Source: a virus
DNA length: 20,363 nucleotides
Direction: 5' to 3' (one strand)
IMG/VR virus record: IMGVR_UViG_3300019360_000045
Span: 1 to 20,363 of that record
Shown: positions 7,636 to 13,211 of the stretch, in pieces
Layout of the letters: each line of letters begins with the position of its first letter
How positions within the stretch are numbered: the first letter of the stretch is position 1
Program-made: the position numbers and the translations under genes
The notes under the pieces: model-generated
Database searches by the model: none
Seen by the model: only the letters and a program-made list of their open reading frames with translations
Told to the model about the DNA's origin: nothing

Positions 7636-8034
7636 TTAACTCCACATAGCTTTAACTGGATCAAGGCCTAATTCTTTGTCTATTAACATTGCTAGTTTTT
7701 CTAGTTTCTCGAATGTTTCTACAAAATCCTTTTCAGTTGCATGTATTATTGGAAAATGATGTCCCAGATGTAAAGAATTAGACTGAAGTTCTGCTGCTAG
7801 TTTACCAATCTCTTTCCTTTTCCATTGTTCTGGTATTTCTAATTCATAGAAGTGATCAGAAGCACCGTTAAACCAAATATCGTATCCCCAGTCTTTTCTT
7901 AACTTTGGCACATTTTCTTTAACGCGCTCTATCTCATCACGCATATGCGCCCAGTGTTTTGCAAACAAAATAAGATTATAAATAAAACCTTTGCCAAACT
8001 CTGAGTCTGTTTCTTTAGCTGTTCTTTTCTTCAT
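7636..8034 (-). CDS. Conserved-looking phage protein, unknown
   Basis: 132 residues from the ATG at 8034. The frame is open further upstream to a TTG at 8121, but that stretch contains a promoter and a perfect inverted repeat and gives an odd cysteine-rich peptide, so I take 8034 as the start. The protein is mostly helical with a patterned core: ETDSEFGKGFIYNLILFAKHW near the start, then YDIWFNGASDHFYELEIP, then HHFPIIHATEKDF. Several H, D and W residues (FAKHW, GASDHFYEL, HLGHHFP) could line a metal or substrate site, but I recognise no enzyme family. There is no clear Shine-Dalgarno. It is the first gene after the second promoter and leads into the glycan-modifying genes. Confidence 0.55.
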   Translation of the reverse strand: MKKRTAKETDSEFGKGFIYNLILFAKHWAHMRDEIERVKENVPKLRKDWGYDIWFNGASDHFYELEIPEQWKRKEIGKLAAELQSNSLHLGHHFPIIHATEKDFVETFEKLEKLAMLIDKELGLDPVKAMWS

Positions 8035-8062
8035 AAAAATTGGAGGGCAAGAATAAACAAGA

Positions 8063-8091
8063 GGGCAGATCGTATTTCTACAAATCTGCCC
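8063..8091 (-). repeat. Perfect 8-bp inverted repeat at the predicted transcription start
   Basis: GGGCAGAT (8063-8070) and ATCTGCCC (8084-8091) are perfect complements separated by 13 bases. The right arm begins one base after the -10 box of the promoter at 8093-8121, so the expected start of transcription falls inside it. It could be an operator for a repressor, or the hairpin of a weak terminator for the beta-helix transcript, since the minus strand continues with the moderately T-rich TCTTGTTTATTC. Confidence 0.6.
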
Positions 8092-8092
8092 A

Positions 8093-8121
8093 ATTGTACC
8101 ACCTTTCTCGTGGATTTTCAA
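8093..8121 (-). promoter_or_regulatory. Sigma70-type promoter for the accessory/glycan module
   Basis: The minus strand reads TTGAAA (8121-8116), a spacer of exactly 17 bases, then TACAAT (8098-8093). Each box matches the consensus at five of six positions. It starts eight bases after the stop codon of the beta-helix gene and points at the gene starting at 8034, giving a leader of about 50 bases. This suggests that the module from 8034 to 3867 can be transcribed apart from the head genes. A 10-base palindrome, TTAAGCTTAA (8123-8132), lies just upstream of the -35 box. Confidence 0.6.
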
Positions 8122-8128
8122 CTTAAGC

Positions 8129-9118
8129 TTAAACTGGTGTCAAAGCTGCAGTACCAACTGCAATTCCATAGTCACGAACTGCTGCAGAAGTACCAGATGC
8201 TACAGGGGATTTAAACACTGTAGGATCAGTACCAGCTTGAGTTACATTGACATAGGTGTTGCTTCTCAACAGCCAAGGATTCAAGGTAGTAACTGAACCA
8301 GTAACCGCAGATGCTACTAATGTACCACTGTTGCGATTAATAAACTTGCTGTTTTCTACTAATACATATTCAACCGCTCCAGTTCCTGCAATGAAGAATT
8401 GATTACCAACTGCTTCTGCATTAACTATAAAGGTACAGTCGTTAAATCGTGGACGAGTGACACTGTTAGCAACTTTAGTTGCACCAATACCAACTGAATT
8501 TCCAAACCAAACATTGTCTGCTCGGAAACCGTTACCACCAACAATAGCAACTGTTCCAGTGGAAGCAGCAGCTGCAACGTTAGTTTCGATTACAGAATCG
8601 TGTATATAAACGTTTGGTGCTGCAAAGTTTGCAATAGCTTGGATAGTTCCATCAGCACTTGTTCCATGAGTTCCTAAAAATCTAAAACCTGCAATCTCGG
8701 TTGCTGAACCAGTAACGTTTAATACGTTATTAGTGCTTGCGGCAACACCAAGACCAGTGGTTCCAAATCCACGAATAGTATTTTCATATCCGTGAAGACC
8801 TTGAACATAACCCAAAGAAACAAAGTGAAGTCTATTTTTGTTCAGTAAAAGTTGAGTACCAATCTCCCATGCTGCACCACTGTCTTTTGGACAAACAACA
8901 ACCCAATCATTTTTGTCATTTCGGGCTGCTGCAACTGCCGCAGGGATTGTATCAAAAAGATTGTTTCTACCGATTTGGTCTTTAACTGTTGTGTAGTCTG
9001 AATCAGAAGGATCTTTAACAAACAAGACAGAACCAGTAGTTAATGGTCCGCCAGCGTTTTGAATATCGCTTAAAGGGTTAATTTTTTCTCCAACTAAACT
9101 AAAATAATTATCTTTCAT
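8129..9118 (-). CDS. Right-handed beta-helix virion protein (spike, or capsid decoration)
   Basis: 329 residues from the ATG at 9118, which has AGGTGAG five bases upstream; a GTG three codons earlier lies inside that ribosome site and is unlikely to be used. After a short leader there is an LFDTIPAAVAAA segment (an 'i--Ai-aA' helix seen before pectate-lyase-type helices), then VVVCPKDSGAAWEIG, and many short strands with N, V, I and G spacing (GFRFLGTHGTSADG; NVYIHDSVIETNV; GFRADNVWFGNS; RPRFNDCTFIVNA; VLVENSKFINRNSG). This ladder of 'v-I-ns-f--n' turns is typical of a single-stranded right-handed beta-helix, as in tail spikes and pectate-lyase-like proteins. No catalytic acid pair can be picked out by eye, so depolymerase activity is uncertain. 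It lies two genes after the capsid gene, so a surface decoration role is also possible. Confidence 0.68.
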   Translation of the reverse strand: MKDNYFSLVGEKINPLSDIQNAGGPLTTGSVLFVKDPSDSDYTTVKDQIGRNNLFDTIPAAVAAARNDKNDWVVVCPKDSGAAWEIGTQLLLNKNRLHFVSLGYVQGLHGYENTIRGFGTTGLGVAASTNNVLNVTGSATEIAGFRFLGTHGTSADGTIQAIANFAAPNVYIHDSVIETNVAAAASTGTVAIVGGNGFRADNVWFGNSVGIGATKVANSVTRPRFNDCTFIVNAEAVGNQFFIAGTGAVEYVLVENSKFINRNSGTLVASAVTGSVTTLNPWLLRSNTYVNVTQAGTDPTVFKSPVASGTSAAVRDYGIAVGTAALTPV

Positions 9119-9127
9119 ATATCTCAC

Positions 9128-9221
9128 CTACTTTCTCATTTCTTAAACCGAGCTTAAAAGCTCAAAGGGAGCATCAACCTCCGATTGCGGCCAGTTGATA
9201 CTAGGACAGTCCTTTTCCCTC
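9128..9221 (-). repeat. 94-nt intergenic leader with three short inverted repeats
   Basis: No gene is seen here. Three inverted repeats follow each other: AGGACAGTCCT (9203-9213), ATCAAC paired with GTTGAT (9173-9178 and 9194-9199, with an inner CCG/CGG), and GAGCTTAAAAGCTC (9150-9163). None is followed by a T-run on the minus strand, so they do not look like intrinsic terminators. They would fold into consecutive small hairpins in the RNA just before the AGGTGAG ribosome site of the beta-helix gene, and could protect or time that message. Confidence 0.4.
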
Positions 9222-9359
9222 TCAACTTTTAAACTTCTTTTGTAAATATTTAATCATTACTGCGCGTTGCCTTGGTGTTATTCCTGCAACTGCACACAAT
9301 TCACGCAAATCAAGCTTTCTATATTTTCTTCTTCTTGCGTTCGCCTGTTTTCGTCCCAT
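9222..9359 (-). CDS. 45-residue basic protein, possible helix-turn-helix
   Basis: An ATG at 9359-9357 opens a 45-codon frame ending in TGA at 9224-9222. It reads MGRKQANARRRKYRKLDLRE, then LCAVAGITPRQRAVMIKYLQ, then KKFKS. The second part has the spacing of a helix-turn-helix (LRELCAVAGITPRQRAVMIKYL: helix, glycine turn, helix), and the N-terminus is strongly basic, so nucleic-acid binding is plausible. It overlaps the end of the upstream gene by 41 bases in another frame, which suggests translational coupling. No good Shine-Dalgarno is seen. The protein-like composition and the absence of another gene in 9222-9318 support it. A +1 frameshift in the upstream gene's AAG/AAA-rich end would instead fuse the two; nothing proves that. 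Confidence 0.5.
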   Translation of the reverse strand: MGRKQANARRRKYRKLDLRELCAVAGITPRQRAVMIKYLQKKFKS

Positions 9360-9738
9360 CGAAATTTTGATCTCTCACAATATAACCATTTTTATCTAGC
9401 ACTACCAACGGGTCTTCATGCTTACTTGCTTGATCTGTTAGTTGATCTAAATAGTGTTTACCGAAGTAACCCTTTAATTCTCCATCTATATGCGCACGAG
9501 GGGAGAGATTTCTAAACTTCTCGCTGGTAATAAAATAGGATACCGCATCAGCACGCTCTCCCATTTTATCTTCCCACTCACGTAACTTTTTCTTCCTGTT
9601 CTCAATGTTGTTTTTCATCACAGATTGAATAATTCGCTTATTTCTTTCAGGATTAAAGTCTGGATTTCCATCAGGAATAACGGGTAGAAAAGACCCGTCA
9701 TCTAATCGTTGATTTGCATTTGTCAGATCATCATTCAT
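9319..9738 (-). CDS. Head-region protein after the capsid gene, unknown
   Basis: 139 residues, rich in N, D, K and R, mostly helical in the middle (NKRIIQSVMKNNIENRKKKL, then REWEDKMGERADAVSYFITS) and ending in a lysine run (GERKKKKI). No cysteine, signal peptide or membrane segment. I recognise no family. The position directly after the major capsid gene is where head completion, minor head or internal virion proteins are often found. The ATG at 9738-9736 has no Shine-Dalgarno: it comes one base after the 3' strand of the tRNA-like hairpin at 9740-9783. Initiation may therefore depend on that structure, on processing next to it, or on coupling with capsid translation. The next ATGs, a few codons on, are possible alternatives. 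Confidence 0.62.
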   Translation of the reverse strand: MNDDLTNANQRLDDGSFLPVIPDGNPDFNPERNKRIIQSVMKNNIENRKKKLREWEDKMGERADAVSYFITSEKFRNLSPRAHIDGELKGYFGKHYLDQLTDQASKHEDPLVVLDKNGYIVRDQNFDGTKTGERKKKKI

Positions 9739-9739
9739 G

Positions 9740-9783
9740 CGAGTGGGGCGGGAATCGAACCCGCCCTATTACACCATCACTCG
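9740..9783 (-). ncRNA. tRNA-like minihelix (T-arm plus acceptor-type stem, no D or anticodon arm)
   Basis: Six bases after the capsid stop codon the minus strand has CGAGTG (9783-9778), an 11-base single strand ATGGTGTAATA, GGGCGGG (9766-9760), the seven-base loop TTCGATT, CCCGCCC (9752-9746), and CACTCG (9745-9740). The two stems are perfect (6 bp and 7 bp) and directly stacked on the 3' side. The loop and its flanks (GGGTTCGATTCCC) are the canonical T-arm of a tRNA, including the invariant TTCGA. The single strand TGGTGTAAT recalls a tRNA D-arm 5' part, but the rest of the D arm, the anticodon arm and the variable loop are missing, as if deleted. There is no CCA. This is not a functional tRNA; a tRNA remnant, a processing signal or a captured T-arm are the options. 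Confidence 0.7.
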
Positions 9784-9789
9784 TTTCGA

Positions 9790-11049
9790 TTAACCTTTCT
9801 TCTGGGTTAATCTAAAGTTCGCAGCTGGCTTGTTGCAGAACAAATTAATAAACCAGTACATAGTTGCCTGATAACTAATTTTGTTTGCAATAGGAAGCAT
9901 TGAAGTAGAACTTGCTCCTTGGATCCAACCCATGTCAGAAACCTGACAGATTGTCCAAGTGTTCATGTTCATACCAACTACTTCACCATCTGGGACATCA
10001 AAGTCCAAAACAATTGCCACTGGTCCACGACCTGCATGGAAAGAAAGTCCTTCCCAACCTCCGCCAAGATCTAGGGTGTTTACCTCTCTTCGCATTGCTT
10101 GGAGAAGATCACCATATTTTTGGTAAAGAGTTGTGTTCATGAAGATCAAGAACAAGTCACTTCGGCTAGAGTATTCCTGTGCAGCAGTGTACTTTTCAGT
10201 AATGTGCTTCAAGGTTAATACTGCGCTTTCAGTTCCTATCTGAGGTATCCAGCTTGGAGTGCTTCGAGCCAAACCCGCATACAAATTAGTCCCTGTTCGG
10301 GAATCAAGTGCACGACGAGCACCTTGAATTTCAGCAGTTCCTGCTCCTTCACCATCAGCATCAACAATATAAAGCGCGTCATTAGCAGCAATTGCTGCAG
10401 CACCAGTAAGTTGAATACTTGTTCCTGTAACAGCAGAAATAGTGCCATGAACCGCACCGCCAGTGCCAATTCCTACGTGTTGTCCTGCTACAAAGTACTT
10501 AACAGGAGAAATGTCGTTATTGACAGTTCCGTAGTAATCGACTGGACGACCATCATCTAAGCTTGAGTTTGGATAAATCACTGAAGCTTCAGTTCCAGAA
10601 ACAGAACCTAATACTTGAGCTACAACTCCAAAACCGTCTGAGAATGCTTGACGATTGACTGCACGCGCAAAATCAGTTGATAAATCTTTTGCCTGACCAA
10701 TAAGTTCGTTTCTGACTGCTCCACGTCTGTTTTTGGTAGCATCAATAGCCATTTGAGTGATGTTAAACACACCAGTCATTATTTTGGCATCAACGCTTGC
10801 CTGTGCAGTTGTGGATTTACCAGTTACGGTTGTATTGTCGTCATTAGCAAGATTAGTAACACCTGAGTGTCTGCCTGTACGCATCGTTTGATAGAAAGTT
10901 TTGTTGAAAAACTCCATACCAGCATTTTTCTTCAATTTGTCGAAGAAGATGGTTTCTTGTGGAAGATTATCTTGAACAAATGGAGCAATAACCTTTTGCA
11001 AGGTATTGTTAATATTCAAGCCATCGGTATCTAAAACATTTACGCTCAT
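9790..11049 (-). CDS. Major capsid protein, HK97 fold
   Basis: 419 residues from the ATG at 11049. GGGGGTGA lies five bases upstream, which argues against the GTG three codons earlier that overlaps it. The N-terminal arm (VLDTDGLNINNTLQKVIAPF, then VQDNLPQETIFFDKLKK) and the following elongated segment, a helix-rich middle (RRGAVRNELIGQAKDLSTDF, then ARAVNRQAFSDGFG) and the C-terminal part with MGWIQGASSTSMLPIANK and YQATMYWFINLFCNKPAANF fit an HK97-type coat protein. Residues around 190-245 (YFVAGQHVGIG, then HGTISAVTGTSIQLTGAAAI) look like the small beta-barrel insertion found in several phage capsid proteins. No protease gene is seen nearby, so the N-terminus may not be cleaved, or the protease lies elsewhere. 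The upstream scaffold gene and the strong ribosome site fit a highly expressed structural protein. Confidence 0.88.
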   Translation of the reverse strand: MSVNVLDTDGLNINNTLQKVIAPFVQDNLPQETIFFDKLKKNAGMEFFNKTFYQTMRTGRHSGVTNLANDDNTTVTGKSTTAQASVDAKIMTGVFNITQMAIDATKNRRGAVRNELIGQAKDLSTDFARAVNRQAFSDGFGVVAQVLGSVSGTEASVIYPNSSLDDGRPVDYYGTVNNDISPVKYFVAGQHVGIGTGGAVHGTISAVTGTSIQLTGAAAIAANDALYIVDADGEGAGTAEIQGARRALDSRTGTNLYAGLARSTPSWIPQIGTESAVLTLKHITEKYTAAQEYSSRSDLFLIFMNTTLYQKYGDLLQAMRREVNTLDLGGGWEGLSFHAGRGPVAIVLDFDVPDGEVVGMNMNTWTICQVSDMGWIQGASSTSMLPIANKISYQATMYWFINLFCNKPAANFRLTQKKG

Positions 11050-11076
11050 TTTATTCACCCCCTAACTTATTAAAAA

Positions 11077-11793
11077 TTAGAGCTCACCTGCCAATGCTTT
11101 GTCTGCCAACTCCTCTATATTATCGGCAGTCACTTTCGTGGGCTGTGGCATTCTGGCACTTTGGCCACCACTAGTTTGGGTATACATACCCATTCTTCCT
11201 TCGTTTACTTTACTTTTCTCCCACTCAGCAAGTCTGGTTGGAAACATATCGCGGTATGCTTGGTCCATGCTTTTGCCACTGCGTTGCATCTCCATTACTA
11301 ACTCTTGTGGTGTGACTTCGGGTTTCCCTTCATCTCGCACTCGTTGAACGTATTGTTGAGCATCGCGGGCAATCATATATCCTTCGATTTGTTCTTCCAT
11401 CAATTCTGGAATCGAATCTTTTGATACATAACCCCAGTCGTTCAAGATTTGTTGTCCTAAACGTCGTTGTTCATCAGGAGAGAGTTGTCCTCCCTGACCA
11501 ACACGATTTTGCATCGATTGAGCTTCTTGCTCTTGCATTCTCTTTTCATAATCAGAAAGCTTTTGAGTAGCTTGGGTATAAGCTGGCATCAGATTATCAA
11601 GCTTCGTGTTGTAACGAGACTCAAAATCTTCAACATTCTTTCCCATTCCAACGTAGCGTTCTAATTCTTCTTGAGAATAGTCGTTGCTTCCAATTGTGAC
11701 TTTTGCAGGTGCTTCATTTTGCGGTTCAACTGGCTCCTGTGGAGTTTCAGTCGTAGTCGCAAAAAAATCGTTCTTTGGTTTTAGATTATTGAT
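11077..11793 (-). CDS. Capsid scaffold protein, likely non-AUG (ATC or ATT) start
   Basis: The C-terminal 189 residues after the ATG at 11646 are a typical scaffold: charged, glutamine-rich and helical, with YTQATQKLSDYEKRMQEQEA and a short amphipathic end, NIEELADKALAGEL, of the kind that binds coat protein. The frame is clearly open and protein-like for a further 49 codons upstream, including VTIGSNDYSQEELERYVGMG, which runs straight into MGKNVEDFESRYNTKL as in other scaffold N-termini. That extension has no ATG, GTG, TTG or CTG suited as a start. It opens right after a TGA at 11802-11800, beside a perfect GGGAGGTGA. The ATC at 11793-11791 is placed as a start should be; the ATT at 11799 is closer. 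I therefore give 238 residues with an ATC start. The gene sits before the capsid gene. Confidence 0.75.
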   Translation of the reverse strand: MNNLKPKNDFFATTTETPQEPVEPQNEAPAKVTIGSNDYSQEELERYVGMGKNVEDFESRYNTKLDNLMPAYTQATQKLSDYEKRMQEQEAQSMQNRVGQGGQLSPDEQRRLGQQILNDWGYVSKDSIPELMEEQIEGYMIARDAQQYVQRVRDEGKPEVTPQELVMEMQRSGKSMDQAYRDMFPTRLAEWEKSKVNEGRMGMYTQTSGGQSARMPQPTKVTADNIEELADKALAGEL

Positions 11794-11840
11794 AGTAATT
11801 CACCTCCCTTCGTTGTCTGAATAATTCTTTTAGATCAGTT

Positions 11841-11866
11841 TCGAAAGTTTTGCAAATTACTTTCGA
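11841..11866 (-). repeat. Perfect 8-bp inverted repeat in the capsid leader
   Basis: TCGAAAGT (11841-11848) and ACTTTCGA (11859-11866) are perfect complements around a ten-base AT-rich loop that itself contains TTTGCAAA. It lies 35 bases upstream of the scaffold ribosome site and would form a hairpin in the leader RNA. It could also be an operator. A poor promoter-like pair, TTGCAA-17-TAAAAG, overlaps it on the minus strand. Confidence 0.5.
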
Positions 11867-11915
11867 CCTGCATCGTTAAAAGGATCAGGTACGCAAGGTT
11901 CGGAACATTGCCATC

Positions 11916-11938
11916 AAAAAAACCGCAGTTACGCGGCT
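11916..11938 (-). terminator. Intrinsic terminator nested in a longer stem, between promoter and scaffold
   Basis: On the minus strand AGCCGC, loop GTAACT and GCGGTT form a 6-bp hairpin that runs into seven Ts (11922-11916). This is an intrinsic terminator by form. It lies within the loop of an outer stem: GTTCGGACATT (11953-11943) pairs with AATGTTCCGAAC (11909-11898), with one unpaired base. It could end the transcript coming from portal and fibre genes, attenuate the capsid transcript, or close a short RNA of about 50 nt starting at the promoter just upstream. Confidence 0.6.
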
Positions 11939-11954
11939 TCTAAATGTCCGAACT

Positions 11955-11970
11955 GTTAACTTTTGTTAAC
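11955..11970 (-). repeat. GTTAAC-N4-GTTAAC palindrome at the predicted transcription start
   Basis: Two copies of the self-complementary hexamer GTTAAC are separated by four T (A on the minus strand). The block begins about five bases after the -10 box of the promoter at 11976-12007, so it covers the expected start of transcription. It is suited to bind a dimeric repressor, or to form a 5'-terminal hairpin on the RNA. Confidence 0.6.
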
Positions 11971-11975
11971 TAGAT

Positions 11976-12007
11976 ATAATACTAGTCAAACCTGTGAGTC
12001 TTGTCAA
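11976..12007 (-). promoter_or_regulatory. Sigma70-type promoter for scaffold and capsid genes
   Basis: The minus strand has a perfect -35 box, TTGACA (12007-12002), seven bases past the stop codon of the upstream gene. The -10 is either TAGTAT after exactly 17 bases (11984-11979; 4/6 match) or TATTAT three bases further on (11981-11976; 5/6 match, longer spacer). Expected start of transcription is near 11969-11972. This would give the scaffold and capsid genes their own strong promoter, with a leader of about 175 nt. Confidence 0.6.
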
Positions 12008-12013
12008 TGGAAG

Positions 12014-12244
12014 TTATCCCAACGCTTCAATATCCTTTTCAACCTCCTGTAATTCCTTTAGTGTAGACTTCAACTCTGCAATTCGTTTTGCTACTTCCAC
12101 AGGATTAAGCGGAATCAACTGTTGTGGCTGTTGTTCTCCCGTATCAGGATCAAAACTCGTTGATTCAACAAAATATTTGTCTGAAACTTTGACAATCTTG
12201 ATAAGCCCTTTTGATTTTTTGCTTCTATATACTTTGTCTAACAT
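12014..12244 (-). CDS. Small coiled-coil protein, unknown
   Basis: 76 residues with an excellent ribosome site (AGGAGGTGA five bases before the ATG at 12244). The N-terminal half is a small beta domain (DKVYRSKKSKGLIKIVKVSD, then KYFVESTSFDPDTGEQ), and the C-terminal third is a likely coiled coil (VAKRIAELKSTLKELQEVEK). I do not recognise the family. It is the last gene before the capsid promoter, and the strong ribosome site suggests it is made in quantity, so a structural or assembly role is plausible. Confidence 0.62.
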   Translation of the reverse strand: MLDKVYRSKKSKGLIKIVKVSDKYFVESTSFDPDTGEQQPQQLIPLNPVEVAKRIAELKSTLKELQEVEKDIEALG

Positions 12245-12255
12245 AAATTCACCTC

Positions 12256-13209
12256 CTAAGCTAAAATGTAAAACGGTACAAAATAAGCCTGATCTGTAAT
12301 TGGATCACTTGCATCATCATCTTGTACAAAGATCTTAAAAAAACCTTGGCGTGTAGCAGTTACCACATCATTTTCCTTAACTAATGACTGAGTAAGTGTA
12401 GCATCTTCAGAAGAGCCAATAAAACGAATGAACTCTTCACTGACATCTGCCTGATCAAGTGTTAATACTGGAACAGCAGCTGTGGTACTTGATTGATCAA
12501 CATGAAATTTAGCTAAGGGTGCAGCTATGCCAACACCAGCTCTGTCGGTTGATCCGTCTGTTCTAAAAAGACTAGTATCATTATCTCCTTCAACTCGAAA
12601 ATCAACGTCAATACCGGCATCATTAACTACTACTTCGTCAGGAGTAGAGGTAGGGAGAATAGAAAACAAGTTGTTCCCAAATATGACATCTTGGAATCGC
12701 CAGTTGCCATACGCATCAGCATTGTGTCCTGTAGAATCAAATTTTAAATAAAAACGCTGCGTACCGCCAAAATCAGCTGATGAGAAAATAGAAACAAATA
12801 GTGGTTTACCTGCACCGTCAAGGTCAAGATCAGAACCACTTGTTTTGAAACGATAGCCTTTTGTCGTTGCACTGGCCGAATCGTCAACTCGAAAATTGCC
12901 AATAACTTCAAACGTTTCGCGTGGTGTAGCTGTAGCTATACCAACTCTATTTGCTCCTGCATCAGTAAATAAAAGATTAACTGAACTTGTGCCCTCAAAG
13001 CGAAAATCTACATCAGCTGCAGACTCGTTAAATACTGTAGGACCAATAACAGTATCTACATAGAGATTACGCCAAAAAAGCGGTCCTGTTGCTCCTAAAT
13101 CAATTACGGAATCTGTACTGGGAATAAGGGAAGCATTAATAGAAGTAGTAAAGAGATTAGATAAACTTCTATTCGCTCCTGATGCTGGGAATTTGGTAAT
13201 TTTAGGCAT
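12256..13209 (-). CDS. Fibre-like virion protein with two DVDFR/EG repeats
   Basis: 317 residues. Residues 37-52 (DLGATGPLFWRNLYVD) are the 'lG----rWrnlyvd' motif common before fibre repeats. Two copies of a repeat follow: 60-96, with FNESAADVDFRFEG and ANRVGIATATP, and 195-231, with VNDAGIDVDFRVEG and DRAGVGIAAP; each ends in a strand such as ETFEVIG or AKFHVD. The 'VN--g-DvDFrvEGd-----l--dag-drvGIgt-tP' repeat is widespread in fibre or surface proteins of environmental phages, as I remember it. The end (FFKIFVQDDDA, then AYFVPFYILA) is a small beta segment. There is no enzymatic motif. It probably forms a trimeric fibre or capsid fibre. Its place among head genes rather than tail genes favours a head-attached fibre, but that is inference. 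Confidence 0.68.
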   Translation of the reverse strand: MPKITKFPASGANRSLSNLFTTSINASLIPSTDSVIDLGATGPLFWRNLYVDTVIGPTVFNESAADVDFRFEGTSSVNLLFTDAGANRVGIATATPRETFEVIGNFRVDDSASATTKGYRFKTSGSDLDLDGAGKPLFVSIFSSADFGGTQRFYLKFDSTGHNADAYGNWRFQDVIFGNNLFSILPTSTPDEVVVNDAGIDVDFRVEGDNDTSLFRTDGSTDRAGVGIAAPLAKFHVDQSSTTAAVPVLTLDQADVSEEFIRFIGSSEDATLTQSLVKENDVVTATRQGFFKIFVQDDDASDPITDQAYFVPFYILA

Positions 13210-13211
13210 TA

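Noticed and set aside
8035-8121. N-terminal extension of the 132-residue gene from a TTG at 8121
   Set aside because: The stretch holds a promoter (5/6 and 5/6 boxes with 17-base spacing) and a perfect inverted repeat, and the start would lie within the -35 box.
9740-9783. Complete tRNA gene
   Set aside because: Only the T-arm and a partial acceptor-like stem exist; anticodon arm, full D arm and CCA are absent, so it is reported as a tRNA-like element.
10236-10469. 77-codon minus-strand frame inside the capsid gene
   Set aside because: Out-of-frame shadow of the capsid gene; leucine-rich but with no start signal.
12256-13209. Diversity-generating retroelement target or CRISPR-like repeats
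   Set aside because: The two protein repeats differ a lot at DNA level, and no reverse transcriptase, template repeat or regularly spaced identical repeats were found in the window.
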